This document shows, one piece after another, positions 19,049 through 27,635 of a DNA stretch of 64,000 bases (position 1 is its first letter; each line of letters opens with the position of its first letter). A model generated the notes under the pieces. That model did no database searches. It was given only the letters and a program-made list of their open reading frames with translations, and was not told the DNA's origin. The stretch comes from an uncultured Duncaniella sp. (GTDB lineage Bacteria > Bacteroidota > Bacteroidia > Bacteroidales > Muribaculaceae). The DNA lies in contig CATWQI010000002.1 of the NCBI GenBank assembly GCA_958352885.1, positions 62,001 to 126,000 on the forward strand, given 5' to 3'. A program made the position numbers and the translations under genes.

Positions 19049-20602
19049 TTAGAGAGGAATATTGCCGTGTTTCTTGGCAGGATTTGTAACCTTCTTGGTG
19101 GCGAGCTGCTGGAGAGCGCGGATGATGCGGAATCGGGTGTTGCGCGGCTCGATTACATCGTCGATGTATCCGTAACGGGCTGCATTGTAGGGGTTGCAGA
19201 AGAGCTTGTTGTATTCCTCTTCCTTCTCCTTGAGCACCTTTGCAGGGTCGTCGGATGCCTTTGCTTCCTTGGCGTAGAGCACTTCCACTGCGCCTGCGCC
19301 ACCCATAACTGCGATTTCAGCAGTAGGCCATGCGTAGTTCATGTCGCCGCGGAGCTGCTTGCAGGACATCACGATGTGGCTGCCGCCGTAGCTCTTGCGG
19401 AGTGTCACTGTAACCTTGGGTACGGTAGCCTCGCCGTAAGCGTACAGAAGTTTCGCTCCGTGGAGGATAACGCCGTTGTATTCCTGACCGGTACCGGGGA
19501 GGAATCCGGGCACGTCCACGAGGGTAACCAAGGGGATGTTGAATGCGTCGCAGAAGCGCACGAAGCGAGCGCCCTTGCGGGAAGCGTTGCTGTCAAGCAC
19601 ACCGGCGAGGAATTTGGGCTGGTTGGCAACCACGCCTACTGCCTGACCGTTGAAGCGGGCGAAGCCGATGATGATGTTCTTGGCATAGTCACGCTGGATT
19701 TCAAGGAATTCGCCGTTGTCCACGATAGCGCCGATAACCTCGTACATGTCGTAGGGGCGGTTGGCTGCGTCGGGGATGATTTCGTTGAGTGAGTCCTCAA
19801 GACGGTCAATCGGGTCGGTGCATTCAACCAACGGTGGCTCTTCAAGATTGTTCTGGGGAATGTAGCCGAACAGCTTGCGGATGATGCGGAGTGTTTCCTC
19901 TCCGTCTTCGGCTGCGAAGTGAGCCACGCCGCTCTTCTGAGAGTGTACGGTGGCACCACCGAGAGCTTCCTGGGTAACATCTTCGCCGGTCACGGTCTTC
20001 ACAACCTTGGGACCGGTAAGGAACATATAGGAAATACCCTTGGTCATGATGGTGAAGTCGGTGAGGGCGGGAGAATATACCGCACCGCCTGCGCACGGAC
20101 CGAGGATACCTGATATCTGCGGAATAACGCCTGATGCAAGGATGTTGCGCTGGAAGATTTCAGCATAGCCTGCGAGGGCGTTGATACCTTCCTGGATACG
20201 TGCGCCGCCCGAGTCGTTCAGACCGATTACGGGAGCACCCATCTTCATTGCCATATCCATGATTTTGCATATCTTTAGCGCCATGGTTTCGCTGAGCGAG
20301 CCGCCGAACACGGTAAAGTCCTGGGCGAATACATAGACGAGACGTCCGTCTATTGTACCGTAGCCTGTCACCACGCCGTCGCCGAGGTAGCTCTTCTTCT
20401 CTTGTCCGAAGTTGTAGCAGCGGTGGCGTACAAACATATCTATCTCTTCAAAAGAGCCCTCGTCGAGAAGCTGAGCGATGCGCTCGCGAGCGGTGTATTT
20501 ACCTCTTTCGTGTTGCTTCTGTATGGCTTTCTCGCCGCCACCCAGACGTGCCTCTTCGCGCAGGGCGATGAGCTCTTTTACTTTTTCAAGCTGGTTACTC
20601 AT
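19049..20602 (-). CDS. mmdA: Methylmalonyl-CoA decarboxylase alpha subunit (carboxyltransferase)
   Basis: 517 residues, the usual length for the acyl-CoA carboxyltransferase family. It has the N-terminal block (LREEARLGGGEKAIQKQHER), LNDSGGARIQEGI, GPCAGGAVYSPALTDF (oxyanion-forming Gly pair) and the second half LVDVPGFLPGTGQEYNGVI. It transfers the carboxyl group of methylmalonyl-CoA to the biotin carrier, giving propionyl-CoA, the final step of the succinate-propionate pathway. Sequence alone cannot separate it from propionyl-CoA carboxylase beta; the neighbouring oadB, oadG and epimerase genes decide for the decarboxylase. Confidence 0.95.
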   Translation of the reverse strand: MSNQLEKVKELIALREEARLGGGEKAIQKQHERGKYTARERIAQLLDEGSFEEIDMFVRHRCYNFGQEKKSYLGDGVVTGYGTIDGRLVYVFAQDFTVFGGSLSETMALKICKIMDMAMKMGAPVIGLNDSGGARIQEGINALAGYAEIFQRNILASGVIPQISGILGPCAGGAVYSPALTDFTIMTKGISYMFLTGPKVVKTVTGEDVTQEALGGATVHSQKSGVAHFAAEDGEETLRIIRKLFGYIPQNNLEEPPLVECTDPIDRLEDSLNEIIPDAANRPYDMYEVIGAIVDNGEFLEIQRDYAKNIIIGFARFNGQAVGVVANQPKFLAGVLDSNASRKGARFVRFCDAFNIPLVTLVDVPGFLPGTGQEYNGVILHGAKLLYAYGEATVPKVTVTLRKSYGGSHIVMSCKQLRGDMNYAWPTAEIAVMGGAGAVEVLYAKEAKASDDPAKVLKEKEEEYNKLFCNPYNAARYGYIDDVIEPRNTRFRIIRALQQLATKKVTNPAKKHGNIPL

Positions 20603-20645
20603 TTTTAATATGGTGAGTTGAGTGTTATAATGAGATTTGTATTGA

Positions 20646-21065
20646 TTACTTGTTGGGATCCTCGCAGAGCTCTATGAGTGTGCCGCAGGTTGATTTCGGG
20701 TGAAGGAAAGCGATGTTTAGGCCTTCTGCGCCCTTGCGGGGTGCTTTGTCGATGAGACGGCAGCCCTTGCCTTCAACTTCGGCGAGTGCGTTTGCCACAC
20801 CGTCCTCGATAGCGAATGCGATGTGCTGGATGCCGCCGCGGCCACCGTTGTTGGCGATGAACTTTGAGATTGCGCTTTCGGGCGATGTGCCTTCGAGAAG
20901 TTCGATTTTAGTCTGGCCCACTTTGAAGAAAGCTGTGCGTACTTTCTGGTCCTCCACCTCTTCGATGGCGAAGCATTTTAGACCTAAGGTGTTTTCGTAG
21001 AAAGCTATAGCTTCCTGAAGGTCGGGAACTGCGATACCGACATGCTCAATGTGAGAAATATCCAT
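20646..21065 (-). CDS. mce: Methylmalonyl-CoA epimerase
   Basis: 139 residues of the vicinal-oxygen-chelate fold with two beta-alpha-beta-beta-beta modules. Metal ligands are visible: His in HIEHVGIAVPDL (residues about 4-7), His in GIQHIAFAIED and Glu in LIELCED near the C-terminus. It interconverts the (R)- and (S)-forms of methylmalonyl-CoA, feeding mmdA, which starts 43 bp downstream. It is the first gene of the operon and has a good promoter. Confidence 0.95.
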   Translation of the reverse strand: MDISHIEHVGIAVPDLQEAIAFYENTLGLKCFAIEEVEDQKVRTAFFKVGQTKIELLEGTSPESAISKFIANNGGRGGIQHIAFAIEDGVANALAEVEGKGCRLIDKAPRKGAEGLNIAFLHPKSTCGTLIELCEDPNK

Positions 21066-21135
21066 GATACTGTGATAGTTAATTTGTTTGGTTGATTCTT
21101 TTTTTGATTGGGTGAAAACAGACCTTTCACCGTTG

Positions 21136-21167
21136 CAAATTTAATGATAAAAATCGGGGATGGCAAA
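21136..21167 (-). promoter_or_regulatory. Promoter of the mce-mmdA operon
   Basis: On the minus strand TTTG (21164-21167), 20 bp, then TAAATTTG (21136-21143): a full Bacteroidetes promoter pattern. The transcription start is predicted near 21129, leader about 65 nt. The -33 box directly touches the terminator of the upstream gene. Confidence 0.65.
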
Positions 21168-21170
21168 ATA

Positions 21171-21201
21171 AAACCCGCTAAATATTAATTTTAGCGGGTT
21201 T
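21171..21201 (-). terminator. Terminator of the 21,241-21,705 lipoprotein gene
   Basis: A perfect 12-bp stem (AAACCCGCTAAA, 21171-21182, with 21190-21201), loop of 7 nt, followed on the minus strand by TATTTTGCC. It lies 39 bp after the stop codon. Confidence 0.8.
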
Positions 21202-21240
21202 ATGTCCGGTTTGATGTGCCGTGACTCCATTACACCGGGG

Positions 21241-21705
21241 TCAGAGGGCGGTGAACTGTTGGTAATAAGCCTCGATATCGGGATAATAGGCAGGGTCTGA
21301 ATTAGATATGTATACTCCGAGCTGGCGTGGTGTGAGTCTGTCAAGTATCCAGTATTCCCATTCATAGCCTTGCACGTTGATGGCTATTGCTGAAAATGAG
21401 GGGTCGGAAAATTCCCATATAAACGGATGAATTACATCGCTGTATGAGCCGTCGGGGTATTCGGTGTACAGTTCATACTCACCTGTCCCGTCGGGGTAGA
21501 AGTCCCAGTATTCGGCGCTGTAGAGATCCGGATAGGATACGTCGGCAAACCATGTGACTGATGTGAGGTTGATTACTGTGGTGTCGCGGAAATCATCGTC
21601 GGGCGAACATGATTGAACTGTCAGAGTCATTACGGTGAGCACCAGGGGCAGAAGGATTTTAAGCGGGTTAAGCTTGCGTGTCAGTGACGGATGGCGTAAA
21701 TTCAT
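21241..21705 (-). CDS. Lipoprotein of unknown function
   Basis: 154 residues. A basic N-terminus and a hydrophobic segment lead to the lipobox TLTVQSC (Cys33). The mature part is aromatic and acidic with a beta-sandwich look (VTWFADVSYPDLYS, EYWDFYPDGTGEYELYTE, WEFSDPSFSAIAINV). The motif of Trp-aspartate strands with DGTGEYE resembles lipocalin-like lipoproteins of Bacteroides, but I cannot name the family. It stands alone with its own terminator on the 3' side. Confidence 0.8.
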   Translation of the reverse strand: MNLRHPSLTRKLNPLKILLPLVLTVMTLTVQSCSPDDDFRDTTVINLTSVTWFADVSYPDLYSAEYWDFYPDGTGEYELYTEYPDGSYSDVIHPFIWEFSDPSFSAIAINVQGYEWEYWILDRLTPRQLGVYISNSDPAYYPDIEAYYQQFTAL

Positions 21706-21795
21706 AGTGGTGAGGGTTGTGTTCGGTTATCAGTGCCTAAAGGTAGTAAAAATTCTTGAATAATCGGTTACTTCTGACCGTTAGCCGGTAAATAT

Positions 21796-21827
21796 CACAG
21801 CCTGTCGGCGCAAGTCGACAGGCTGTG
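21796..21827 (-). terminator. Terminator of the arabinose operon
   Basis: A perfect 12-bp stem (CACAGCCTGTCG, 21796-21807, with 21816-21827) and an 8-nt loop, 62 bp beyond the stop codon of the sugar kinase gene. The T-run on the minus strand is weak (GATATTTACC). Confidence 0.65.
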
Positions 21828-21888
21828 GGTTGTAGGGATGGTTAGGAGCCGGTATGCTACAGATTGTCAACGGCTCTGAATTTCAGAT

Positions 21889-23487
21889 TTAAGCTTTGGC
21901 TGCTATGGCTGCGTGCTCTATGGCAAGCCCGCGCTTGTAATTCTCGATGTAGGTGTTGAATCCTTCCACATCTTCCGGTGTGGGGGCGATTTCTACTCCG
22001 GCATCACCGAGGAATACCTTGTCATTGAGCCATCCGGCAAGCGACTGGTGCTTCTCGTTGTTGACCAGATAGGATGCGAGAAGTGCGATACCCCATGCTC
22101 CACCTTCGCCGGCTGTCTCCATTACGGAAATGGGCGAATTAAGGGCGGCTGCAAGTATGCGCTGACCGACTCCGGGGGTCTTGAAGAGTCCTCCATGTCC
22201 GGTTATGCGGTCAACTTCGACTTTTTCTTCGTTGAAGAGGATATCGTTGCCTATTTTGAGTACACAGACTGATGCGTATAGGTTGGCACGCATGAAATTG
22301 GCGAGCGAGAATTTGTCGGAAGCCGAACGGACAAACAGGGGACGTCCTTCCGGAAGACCTGTTACGGGTTCGCCGGAGAAATAGTTGTAGGACAGTAGAC
22401 CTCCGCAGTCCGGAGCGCCGGAGAGGGCGGCGTTATAGAGCTTGCCGAACAGTTCGGTCATGTCTACCTTGATGCCCATAAGCTCCTCGAATTCCTTGAA
22501 TATGTTGACCCAGGCGTTGAGGTCGGAGGTGCAGTTGTTGCAATGCACCATTGCCACGAGGCTACCGTCGGGGGTGGTCACCATGTCAATCATCTCGTAG
22601 GGCTTTGAAAGCTCTTTTTCAAGCACAATCATCGAGAATGACGATGTGCCTGCCGATACGTTGCCGGTGCGCTGTAGCACTGCGTTGGTCGCTACCATGC
22701 CTGTGCCTGCATCCCCTTCGGGGGGACAGAACGGGGCGCCTGCCTTCAGGTGTCCCGACACGTCGAGACGGCGAGCTCCCTCCTCGGTGAGATGTCCGGC
22801 ATTCTGTCCGGCATCAAGTACCTTGGGGATGATGTCAAGTAGTTTCCAGGGATAACCCTTGGGGGCTACAAGGTTGTCGAATTTCTCTACCATTGAGGCT
22901 GAGTAATCCTTTGTGGCAGGGTCGATGGGGAGCATGCCGGATGCGTCGCCCACACCGAGTACTTTCTCTCCGGTTAGCTGCCAGTGTATGTAGCCGGCGA
23001 GGGTGGTGAAGAATGTTATATCCTTCACATGCGGCTCGTTGTCGAGAATTGCCTGGTAGAGATGCGATATGCTCCAGCGCAGGGGGATATTGTAGACAAA
23101 AAGCTCCGAAAGCTCGGCTGCCGCCTTCCCGGTATTGGTGTTGCGCCAGGTGCGGAACGGGACAAGGATTTCAGACTTGTCGTTGAAGGGCATGTAGCCG
23201 TGCATCATGGCGCTTATGCCAATTGCGGCGAGTGACTCTATCTCGATGTCGTAGAGCGAGCGCACGTTGGAGCGCAGGTTTGCGTAGCAGTCCTGGAGAC
23301 CATACCATATAGCTTCGATGCTGTAAGTCCAGAGGCCGTCCACGAGCTGGTTTTCCCACTCGTGGCTACCCTGGGCTATAGGTTTGTTCTCCTGATCCAC
23401 AAGCACCGCCTTGATGCGGGTGGAGCCGAACTCTATGCCAAGTATGGCTTTACCCTGCTCGATGGTGGTCTTTGCGTCAAGATTCAT
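21889..23487 (-). CDS. FGGY-family sugar kinase, probable L-ribulokinase
   Basis: 532 residues. The N-terminal ribonuclease-H-like half has the phosphate-binding GIEFGSTRIKAVLVD and the hinge ISAMMHGYMPF; the second half has TGNVSAGTSSFSMIV, GHGGLFKTPGVGQRILAAAL and EGGAWGIALLA (the usual GGGAxS-type adenosine site). FGGY kinases phosphorylate pentuloses and hexuloses. It ends a run with araA and araD, so L-ribulose is the logical substrate, although by motif it looks more like the divergent xylulokinase-like kinases of Bacteroides arabinose operons than enteric AraB. It begins 12 bp after araA. Confidence 0.88.
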   Translation of the reverse strand: MNLDAKTTIEQGKAILGIEFGSTRIKAVLVDQENKPIAQGSHEWENQLVDGLWTYSIEAIWYGLQDCYANLRSNVRSLYDIEIESLAAIGISAMMHGYMPFNDKSEILVPFRTWRNTNTGKAAAELSELFVYNIPLRWSISHLYQAILDNEPHVKDITFFTTLAGYIHWQLTGEKVLGVGDASGMLPIDPATKDYSASMVEKFDNLVAPKGYPWKLLDIIPKVLDAGQNAGHLTEEGARRLDVSGHLKAGAPFCPPEGDAGTGMVATNAVLQRTGNVSAGTSSFSMIVLEKELSKPYEMIDMVTTPDGSLVAMVHCNNCTSDLNAWVNIFKEFEELMGIKVDMTELFGKLYNAALSGAPDCGGLLSYNYFSGEPVTGLPEGRPLFVRSASDKFSLANFMRANLYASVCVLKIGNDILFNEEKVEVDRITGHGGLFKTPGVGQRILAAALNSPISVMETAGEGGAWGIALLASYLVNNEKHQSLAGWLNDKVFLGDAGVEIAPTPEDVEGFNTYIENYKRGLAIEHAAIAAKA

Positions 23488-23499
23488 GGTCGGTGCGGC

Positions 23500-25035
23500 T
23501 TAGAGGTAAAGTGACTTGTTGAGCATATAGTATACCTCGCCGAGACGCAGAGAGTTCTTGAAGTTCTCTATGTTTGTGTCCTTGTCGATGTGGACCATCT
23601 CGATGCCTGCTATTTCAGCGTAATCTTCCCAGAATTCGGGTGTCACATCGTAGGAGAAGCATGAGTGGTGTGTGCCTCCGGCAAGAATCCATGCTGTGGC
23701 ACCGATTTCGAAGCTCGGCTGTGGAATCCAGAGAGCGGATGCTACGGGGAGTTTGGGGAGCGGTTTGGATTTGATGCACTCCACGTCGTTGACAATGAGA
23801 CGGAAACGGTTGCCCATATCAACTACTGTAGCAGTCACGCCTGCGCCGGGTTTCGAGGTGAACACGAGGCGCGCGGTCTGTGTCTTGCGGATACCGATAC
23901 CGAGGAAGTGTACTTCGAGTCGGGGACGCTCCTCGGCTATGAGGGGACATACCTCGAGCATGTGCGCCTGGAGGATGGAGCTTTGCTTGCCGTCGAAGTT
24001 GAGGGTATAATCCTCGAGGAACGAGCAACCACCTTCCATACCGCGGGTCATCACCCAGAGTGTGCGGTAAAGAGCTGCGGATTTCCAGTCGCCTTCGGCA
24101 CCGAAACCGTAACCTTCAGCCATGAGTCGCTGGGATGCGAGACCGGGTATCTGGTCGAAGCCTCGTCCTGTCGCCTCGACATTTGCGTCGCCGAGGTCGT
24201 CGAAGTTGGTGGTGAAACCCTTTGCGCCGGTAGCTTTCAGGACGGCGCGCAGTGTGAGCTCGGCTTTGGCTGAGTTCCATACCTTGCGGTAGGCTTCGGT
24301 GGTCTTGTCCTCAAGTGATGCGTCGTGGGCATAGAGGGTGAAGTATTCGTTAACAAGTGCGTCCACATCCTCATCCTTGATGGAATCAAAGTAGGGCATC
24401 ACGGAGCTGAAAGGCATGTAATCCACGTGGTAGCCCATGCGGATTTCAGCTTCCACCTTGTCACCGTCGGTCACAGCTACATTGTTCATCTGGTCGCCGA
24501 AACGGATTATGCGCATCTCCTGGGAGTCAGCCCAGCCCACGCATACACGCTGCCACACAGCTATGCGCTTTTGGGTCTCCTCATCCTTCCAGTAGCCTGT
24601 CACTACTTTGCGGCGCACACGCATGCGTGCGCAGATGTGTCCGAACTCGCGGTCGCCATGGGCGCTCTGGTTGAGGTTCATGAAGTCCATATTCATGGTA
24701 TCCCAGGGGATTTCGGCATTATACTGGGTGTGGAAGTGGAGCAGGGGCTTGCTGAGTATTTTCAGACCGTGAATCCACATTTTGGCAGGTGAGAAAGTAT
24801 GCATCCAGGTGATGATACCTGCGCAGCGTGGGTCGTTGTTGGCTGCTTTCATGATATCCTCTACTTCGCGAGAGGAGTTTGCGGTGCCTTTATATACCAC
24901 CTTGACGGGGAGATTGCCGGAGTTGTTAAGTCCGTCGACCATTTCCTTTGAGTGAGCGTCGACAGCTACGACTGCGTCTCCGCCATAGAGCAACTGTGCG
25001 CCAGTCACCCACCATATTTCATAATTGTTATACAT
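23500..25035 (-). CDS. araA: L-arabinose isomerase
   Basis: 511 residues from the ATG at 25033-25035; the longer frame upstream runs into the end of araD and lacks family similarity. Landmarks: MYNNYEIWWVTGAQLLYG at the start, GIITWMHTFSPAKMWI, LLHFHTQYNAEIPW, AEGYGFGAEGDWKSAAL (with active-site Glu) and GMEGGCSFLEDYTLNF, and a late THHSCFSYDV with metal-binding His. It converts L-arabinose to L-ribulose using a divalent cation. It lies 31 bp after araD and 12 bp before the kinase. Confidence 0.95.
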   Translation of the reverse strand: MYNNYEIWWVTGAQLLYGGDAVVAVDAHSKEMVDGLNNSGNLPVKVVYKGTANSSREVEDIMKAANNDPRCAGIITWMHTFSPAKMWIHGLKILSKPLLHFHTQYNAEIPWDTMNMDFMNLNQSAHGDREFGHICARMRVRRKVVTGYWKDEETQKRIAVWQRVCVGWADSQEMRIIRFGDQMNNVAVTDGDKVEAEIRMGYHVDYMPFSSVMPYFDSIKDEDVDALVNEYFTLYAHDASLEDKTTEAYRKVWNSAKAELTLRAVLKATGAKGFTTNFDDLGDANVEATGRGFDQIPGLASQRLMAEGYGFGAEGDWKSAALYRTLWVMTRGMEGGCSFLEDYTLNFDGKQSSILQAHMLEVCPLIAEERPRLEVHFLGIGIRKTQTARLVFTSKPGAGVTATVVDMGNRFRLIVNDVECIKSKPLPKLPVASALWIPQPSFEIGATAWILAGGTHHSCFSYDVTPEFWEDYAEIAGIEMVHIDKDTNIENFKNSLRLGEVYYMLNKSLYL

Positions 25036-25066
25036 GATTTTTATATGAGTTTTAAGGGTTGTCTGT

Positions 25067-25762
25067 TTACTTTTTGCTTTGTCCGTAATAGGCGTTGGGC
25101 CCGTGCTTGCGTGAGAAGTGTTTCTCAATGAGCAGGGGATTCATGGTAAGCTTTGGGTTGACGGTATAGGCTATTGAAGCCATCTTCGCTACCTGTTCGA
25201 GTACCACTGCATTGTGTACGGCTTCGGCGGGGGTCTTTCCCCAGGTGAAGGGACCGTGGTTCTTAACAAGAACGCCCGGGGTGTGTATGGGGTTCATTCC
25301 TTCAAACCGGCGTACTATCACGTTGCCGGTTTCAAGCTCGTAGTCACCCTTTACTTCCACCTCGCTCATGTCGGCAGTGCATGGTATTGCCTTGTGGAAG
25401 TAATCGGCATGTGTGGTGCCGATGTTCGGCAGGTCGATGCCAGCCTGAGCCCATGCGGTGGCATATGTGGAATGTGTATGTACCACTCCACCGATTTCGG
25501 GGAATGCGCGGTAGAGCACGAGATGGGTCGGGGTGTCAGATGAAGGACGCAGGTCGCCTTCCACCACTTCGCCTGTGGCGAGGCTTACCACCACCATGTC
25601 CTCAGGTTTCATGACATCGTAGTCAACACCGCTGGGTTTGATGACCACGAGACCTTTTTCGCGGTCAATGCCTGACACGTTGCCCCATGTGAAGATGACT
25701 AGACCATGCTTCACGAGCTCCATGTTGGCGTGATATACCTTTTCTTTTAAATCTTCAAGCAT
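25067..25762 (-). CDS. araD: L-ribulose-5-phosphate 4-epimerase
   Basis: 231 residues, standard length for class II aldolase-type AraD. It shows GLVIFTWGNVSGIDRE, the phosphate-binding KPSGVDYD and SSDTPTHLVLYRAFP, and the Zn-binding HTHSTYATAWAQAG together with THADYFH and the later VLVKNHGPFTWG. It makes D-xylulose 5-phosphate, which enters the pentose phosphate pathway. It lies 65 bp after the transporter gene in the ara operon. Confidence 0.95.
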   Translation of the reverse strand: MLEDLKEKVYHANMELVKHGLVIFTWGNVSGIDREKGLVVIKPSGVDYDVMKPEDMVVVSLATGEVVEGDLRPSSDTPTHLVLYRAFPEIGGVVHTHSTYATAWAQAGIDLPNIGTTHADYFHKAIPCTADMSEVEVKGDYELETGNVIVRRFEGMNPIHTPGVLVKNHGPFTWGKTPAEAVHNAVVLEQVAKMASIAYTVNPKLTMNPLLIEKHFSRKHGPNAYYGQSKK

Positions 25763-25827
25763 TGCAGTTGATTATGTTTAGTTACCGGCCCAGCCATGCG
25801 GTGACGGCGGGGCTGGCAAGCGTTTTT

Positions 25828-27534
25828 TTACCAGAAATATATGTAGAATGCCATTGTGATACCGAGGATGATGACGGTATTGATGATGTCCCAGTGGTTC
25901 CAGCTTGCGCGTGTTGCCGCCCGCTGTTCGGGGGTAGATGTTCCGAACACCAGACCGCGGATTTTCTCGGGTTCCGGTGCTTTGGTGAACATGCTGACCA
26001 CGATTGCTACCAGGAGGCAGAACACAAGCATCCATCCGCAGAAGAAGAGCCAGTTCACATCGTAGAACAGGTACTGGAATATGTTGCTGTCACTTCCGCC
26101 GGGAAGGATTGCGGCGTTCTCGTAGTAAATCTTGGCTCCCAGACGGGTGAGTCCGATGATGAGTCCGGAGATGAGCGCCCACATACCGCCCTGGGCTGTG
26201 GTGCGTTTCCAGCATACGCCGAGGAGGAATGCGGCTGCGATACCAGGTGCGAGCACTGACTGTACTTCCTGGAGGTATTTGTAGAGCACATCGCCCATGG
26301 AGCGCATAATGGGTATCCAGAGGATACCGAGAACAACGATGACCACAGTGGCTGCCTGACCGATGCGGACAAGTTTCTTCGGGTCGGTGTCAGGACGGAA
26401 ACGCTGGTAGAAGTCGATGGTGAAGAGGGCTGCCGATGAATTGAACAGAGATGCCAGTGACGACATGAGGGCTGCGAGGATACCGCAGACAATCAGACCT
26501 TTCACACCTGCCGGAAGGAGCTTCGCCACGAGGGTGGGGAATGCTGCGTCGGAGTTCACATTGCCATTGGCAAGCATCGGGAGGAATCCTTCGCCGCCTG
26601 CCGCGAGGCTCTGCTGGTGGATTGCAAATGCAATCATGCCGGGAATGAGGAAGAGGAACACGGGAAGGAGCTTGAGGTAAGCACCGAAGATGGTGCCTCG
26701 GCGAGCCTCTTTTTCATCCTTGCCCGACAGCACACGCTGTACGATGAACTGGTCGGTACACCAGTACCAGAAACCGATTACCGCAGAGCCGATGAGTGCG
26801 CCGAGCCAGGGATAGTTGGGGTCGCCGTTGTTACGGATGAGGTTTGTCATGTGGTCGCCGTACTCGTTTACCTTGACACTGCCGCAGATGCGCATCATCT
26901 CATCCCAACCGCCAAGCTCTCTGAGTCCCAGCACGAGGATGATAAGTGAACCGAGGAGAAGGATGGGGGTCTGAAGCACTGAGGTGTACAGTACGGATTT
27001 CATACCGCCGAATATGGTGTAGAGCGCTGTGATGATTACCAGTCCTATCGCTGCAATCCAGAAGAAATCGATGCCCCAGAGGGTGTCGATGCCGAAAACC
27101 TGCTGGAACACAAGACCGCCGGCATAGACTGTCACTGCCACCTTGGTGAGCACGTAGCTTATGAGCGAGATAGCGGAGAGGATGGTACGTGACTGAGGAT
27201 TGTAACGTTTCTCAAGGAATTCAGGCATGGTGTAGACCATGGAGCGTGTGTAGAAGGGCACGAATACCCAGCCGAGGAGCAGGATCATCCAACCCTGGAT
27301 TTCCCAGTGGGCCATTGCCATACCGGATGACGCACCCGAGCCGGCGAGACCTATGAGGTGTTCGGAGCCGATGTTAGATGCGAAGATTGACGCTCCGATT
27401 GCTATCCAGGTAGCGTCCTTGCCGCCGAGGAAGTAGTCGGCAGCGTTGTTCTGTTTCTGTTTCATCACCCATACGATGACGCCTATCAGCGCCAGGGCGA
27501 AGATGCCGATTACCAGCCAGTCAAGAAATGCCAT
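25828..27534 (-). CDS. Sodium/solute symporter (SSS family), probable arabinose transporter
   Basis: 568 residues with about 14 membrane segments. Family features: LGGKDATWIAIGASIFASNIGSEHLIGLAG (Na+ site region of TM1), MPEFLEKRYN, the WYWCTDQFIVQRVLSGK segment and the late SSLASLFNSSAALFTIDFY, which holds the Na2-site serines. SSS transporters import sugars with Na+. Its location between the aldose epimerase and araD makes L-arabinose the likely substrate. Using Na+ suits a cell that has the sodium-pumping decarboxylase and NhaD encoded nearby. Confidence 0.92.
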   Translation of the reverse strand: MAFLDWLVIGIFALALIGVIVWVMKQKQNNAADYFLGGKDATWIAIGASIFASNIGSEHLIGLAGSGASSGMAMAHWEIQGWMILLLGWVFVPFYTRSMVYTMPEFLEKRYNPQSRTILSAISLISYVLTKVAVTVYAGGLVFQQVFGIDTLWGIDFFWIAAIGLVIITALYTIFGGMKSVLYTSVLQTPILLLGSLIILVLGLRELGGWDEMMRICGSVKVNEYGDHMTNLIRNNGDPNYPWLGALIGSAVIGFWYWCTDQFIVQRVLSGKDEKEARRGTIFGAYLKLLPVFLFLIPGMIAFAIHQQSLAAGGEGFLPMLANGNVNSDAAFPTLVAKLLPAGVKGLIVCGILAALMSSLASLFNSSAALFTIDFYQRFRPDTDPKKLVRIGQAATVVIVVLGILWIPIMRSMGDVLYKYLQEVQSVLAPGIAAAFLLGVCWKRTTAQGGMWALISGLIIGLTRLGAKIYYENAAILPGGSDSNIFQYLFYDVNWLFFCGWMLVFCLLVAIVVSMFTKAPEPEKIRGLVFGTSTPEQRAATRASWNHWDIINTVIILGITMAFYIYFW

Positions 27535-27635
27535 GTTGTTAAAATCGTGAATGAGTATGTTTTTTGATTATTTTTTTTGAGTCGGATAGTCCGTGATTTG
27601 ACAGGATTAAGTGTGGCTATGAGTACCAGTCAATT

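Noticed and set aside
19067..19792. A 241-codon open frame on the plus strand
   Set aside because: It is exactly antisense to mmdA, whose family motifs run through the whole interval; codon bias of the real gene creates long open antisense frames here and in many other places (for example 2231-2755, 16554-17081, 23665-24273, 40717-41514).
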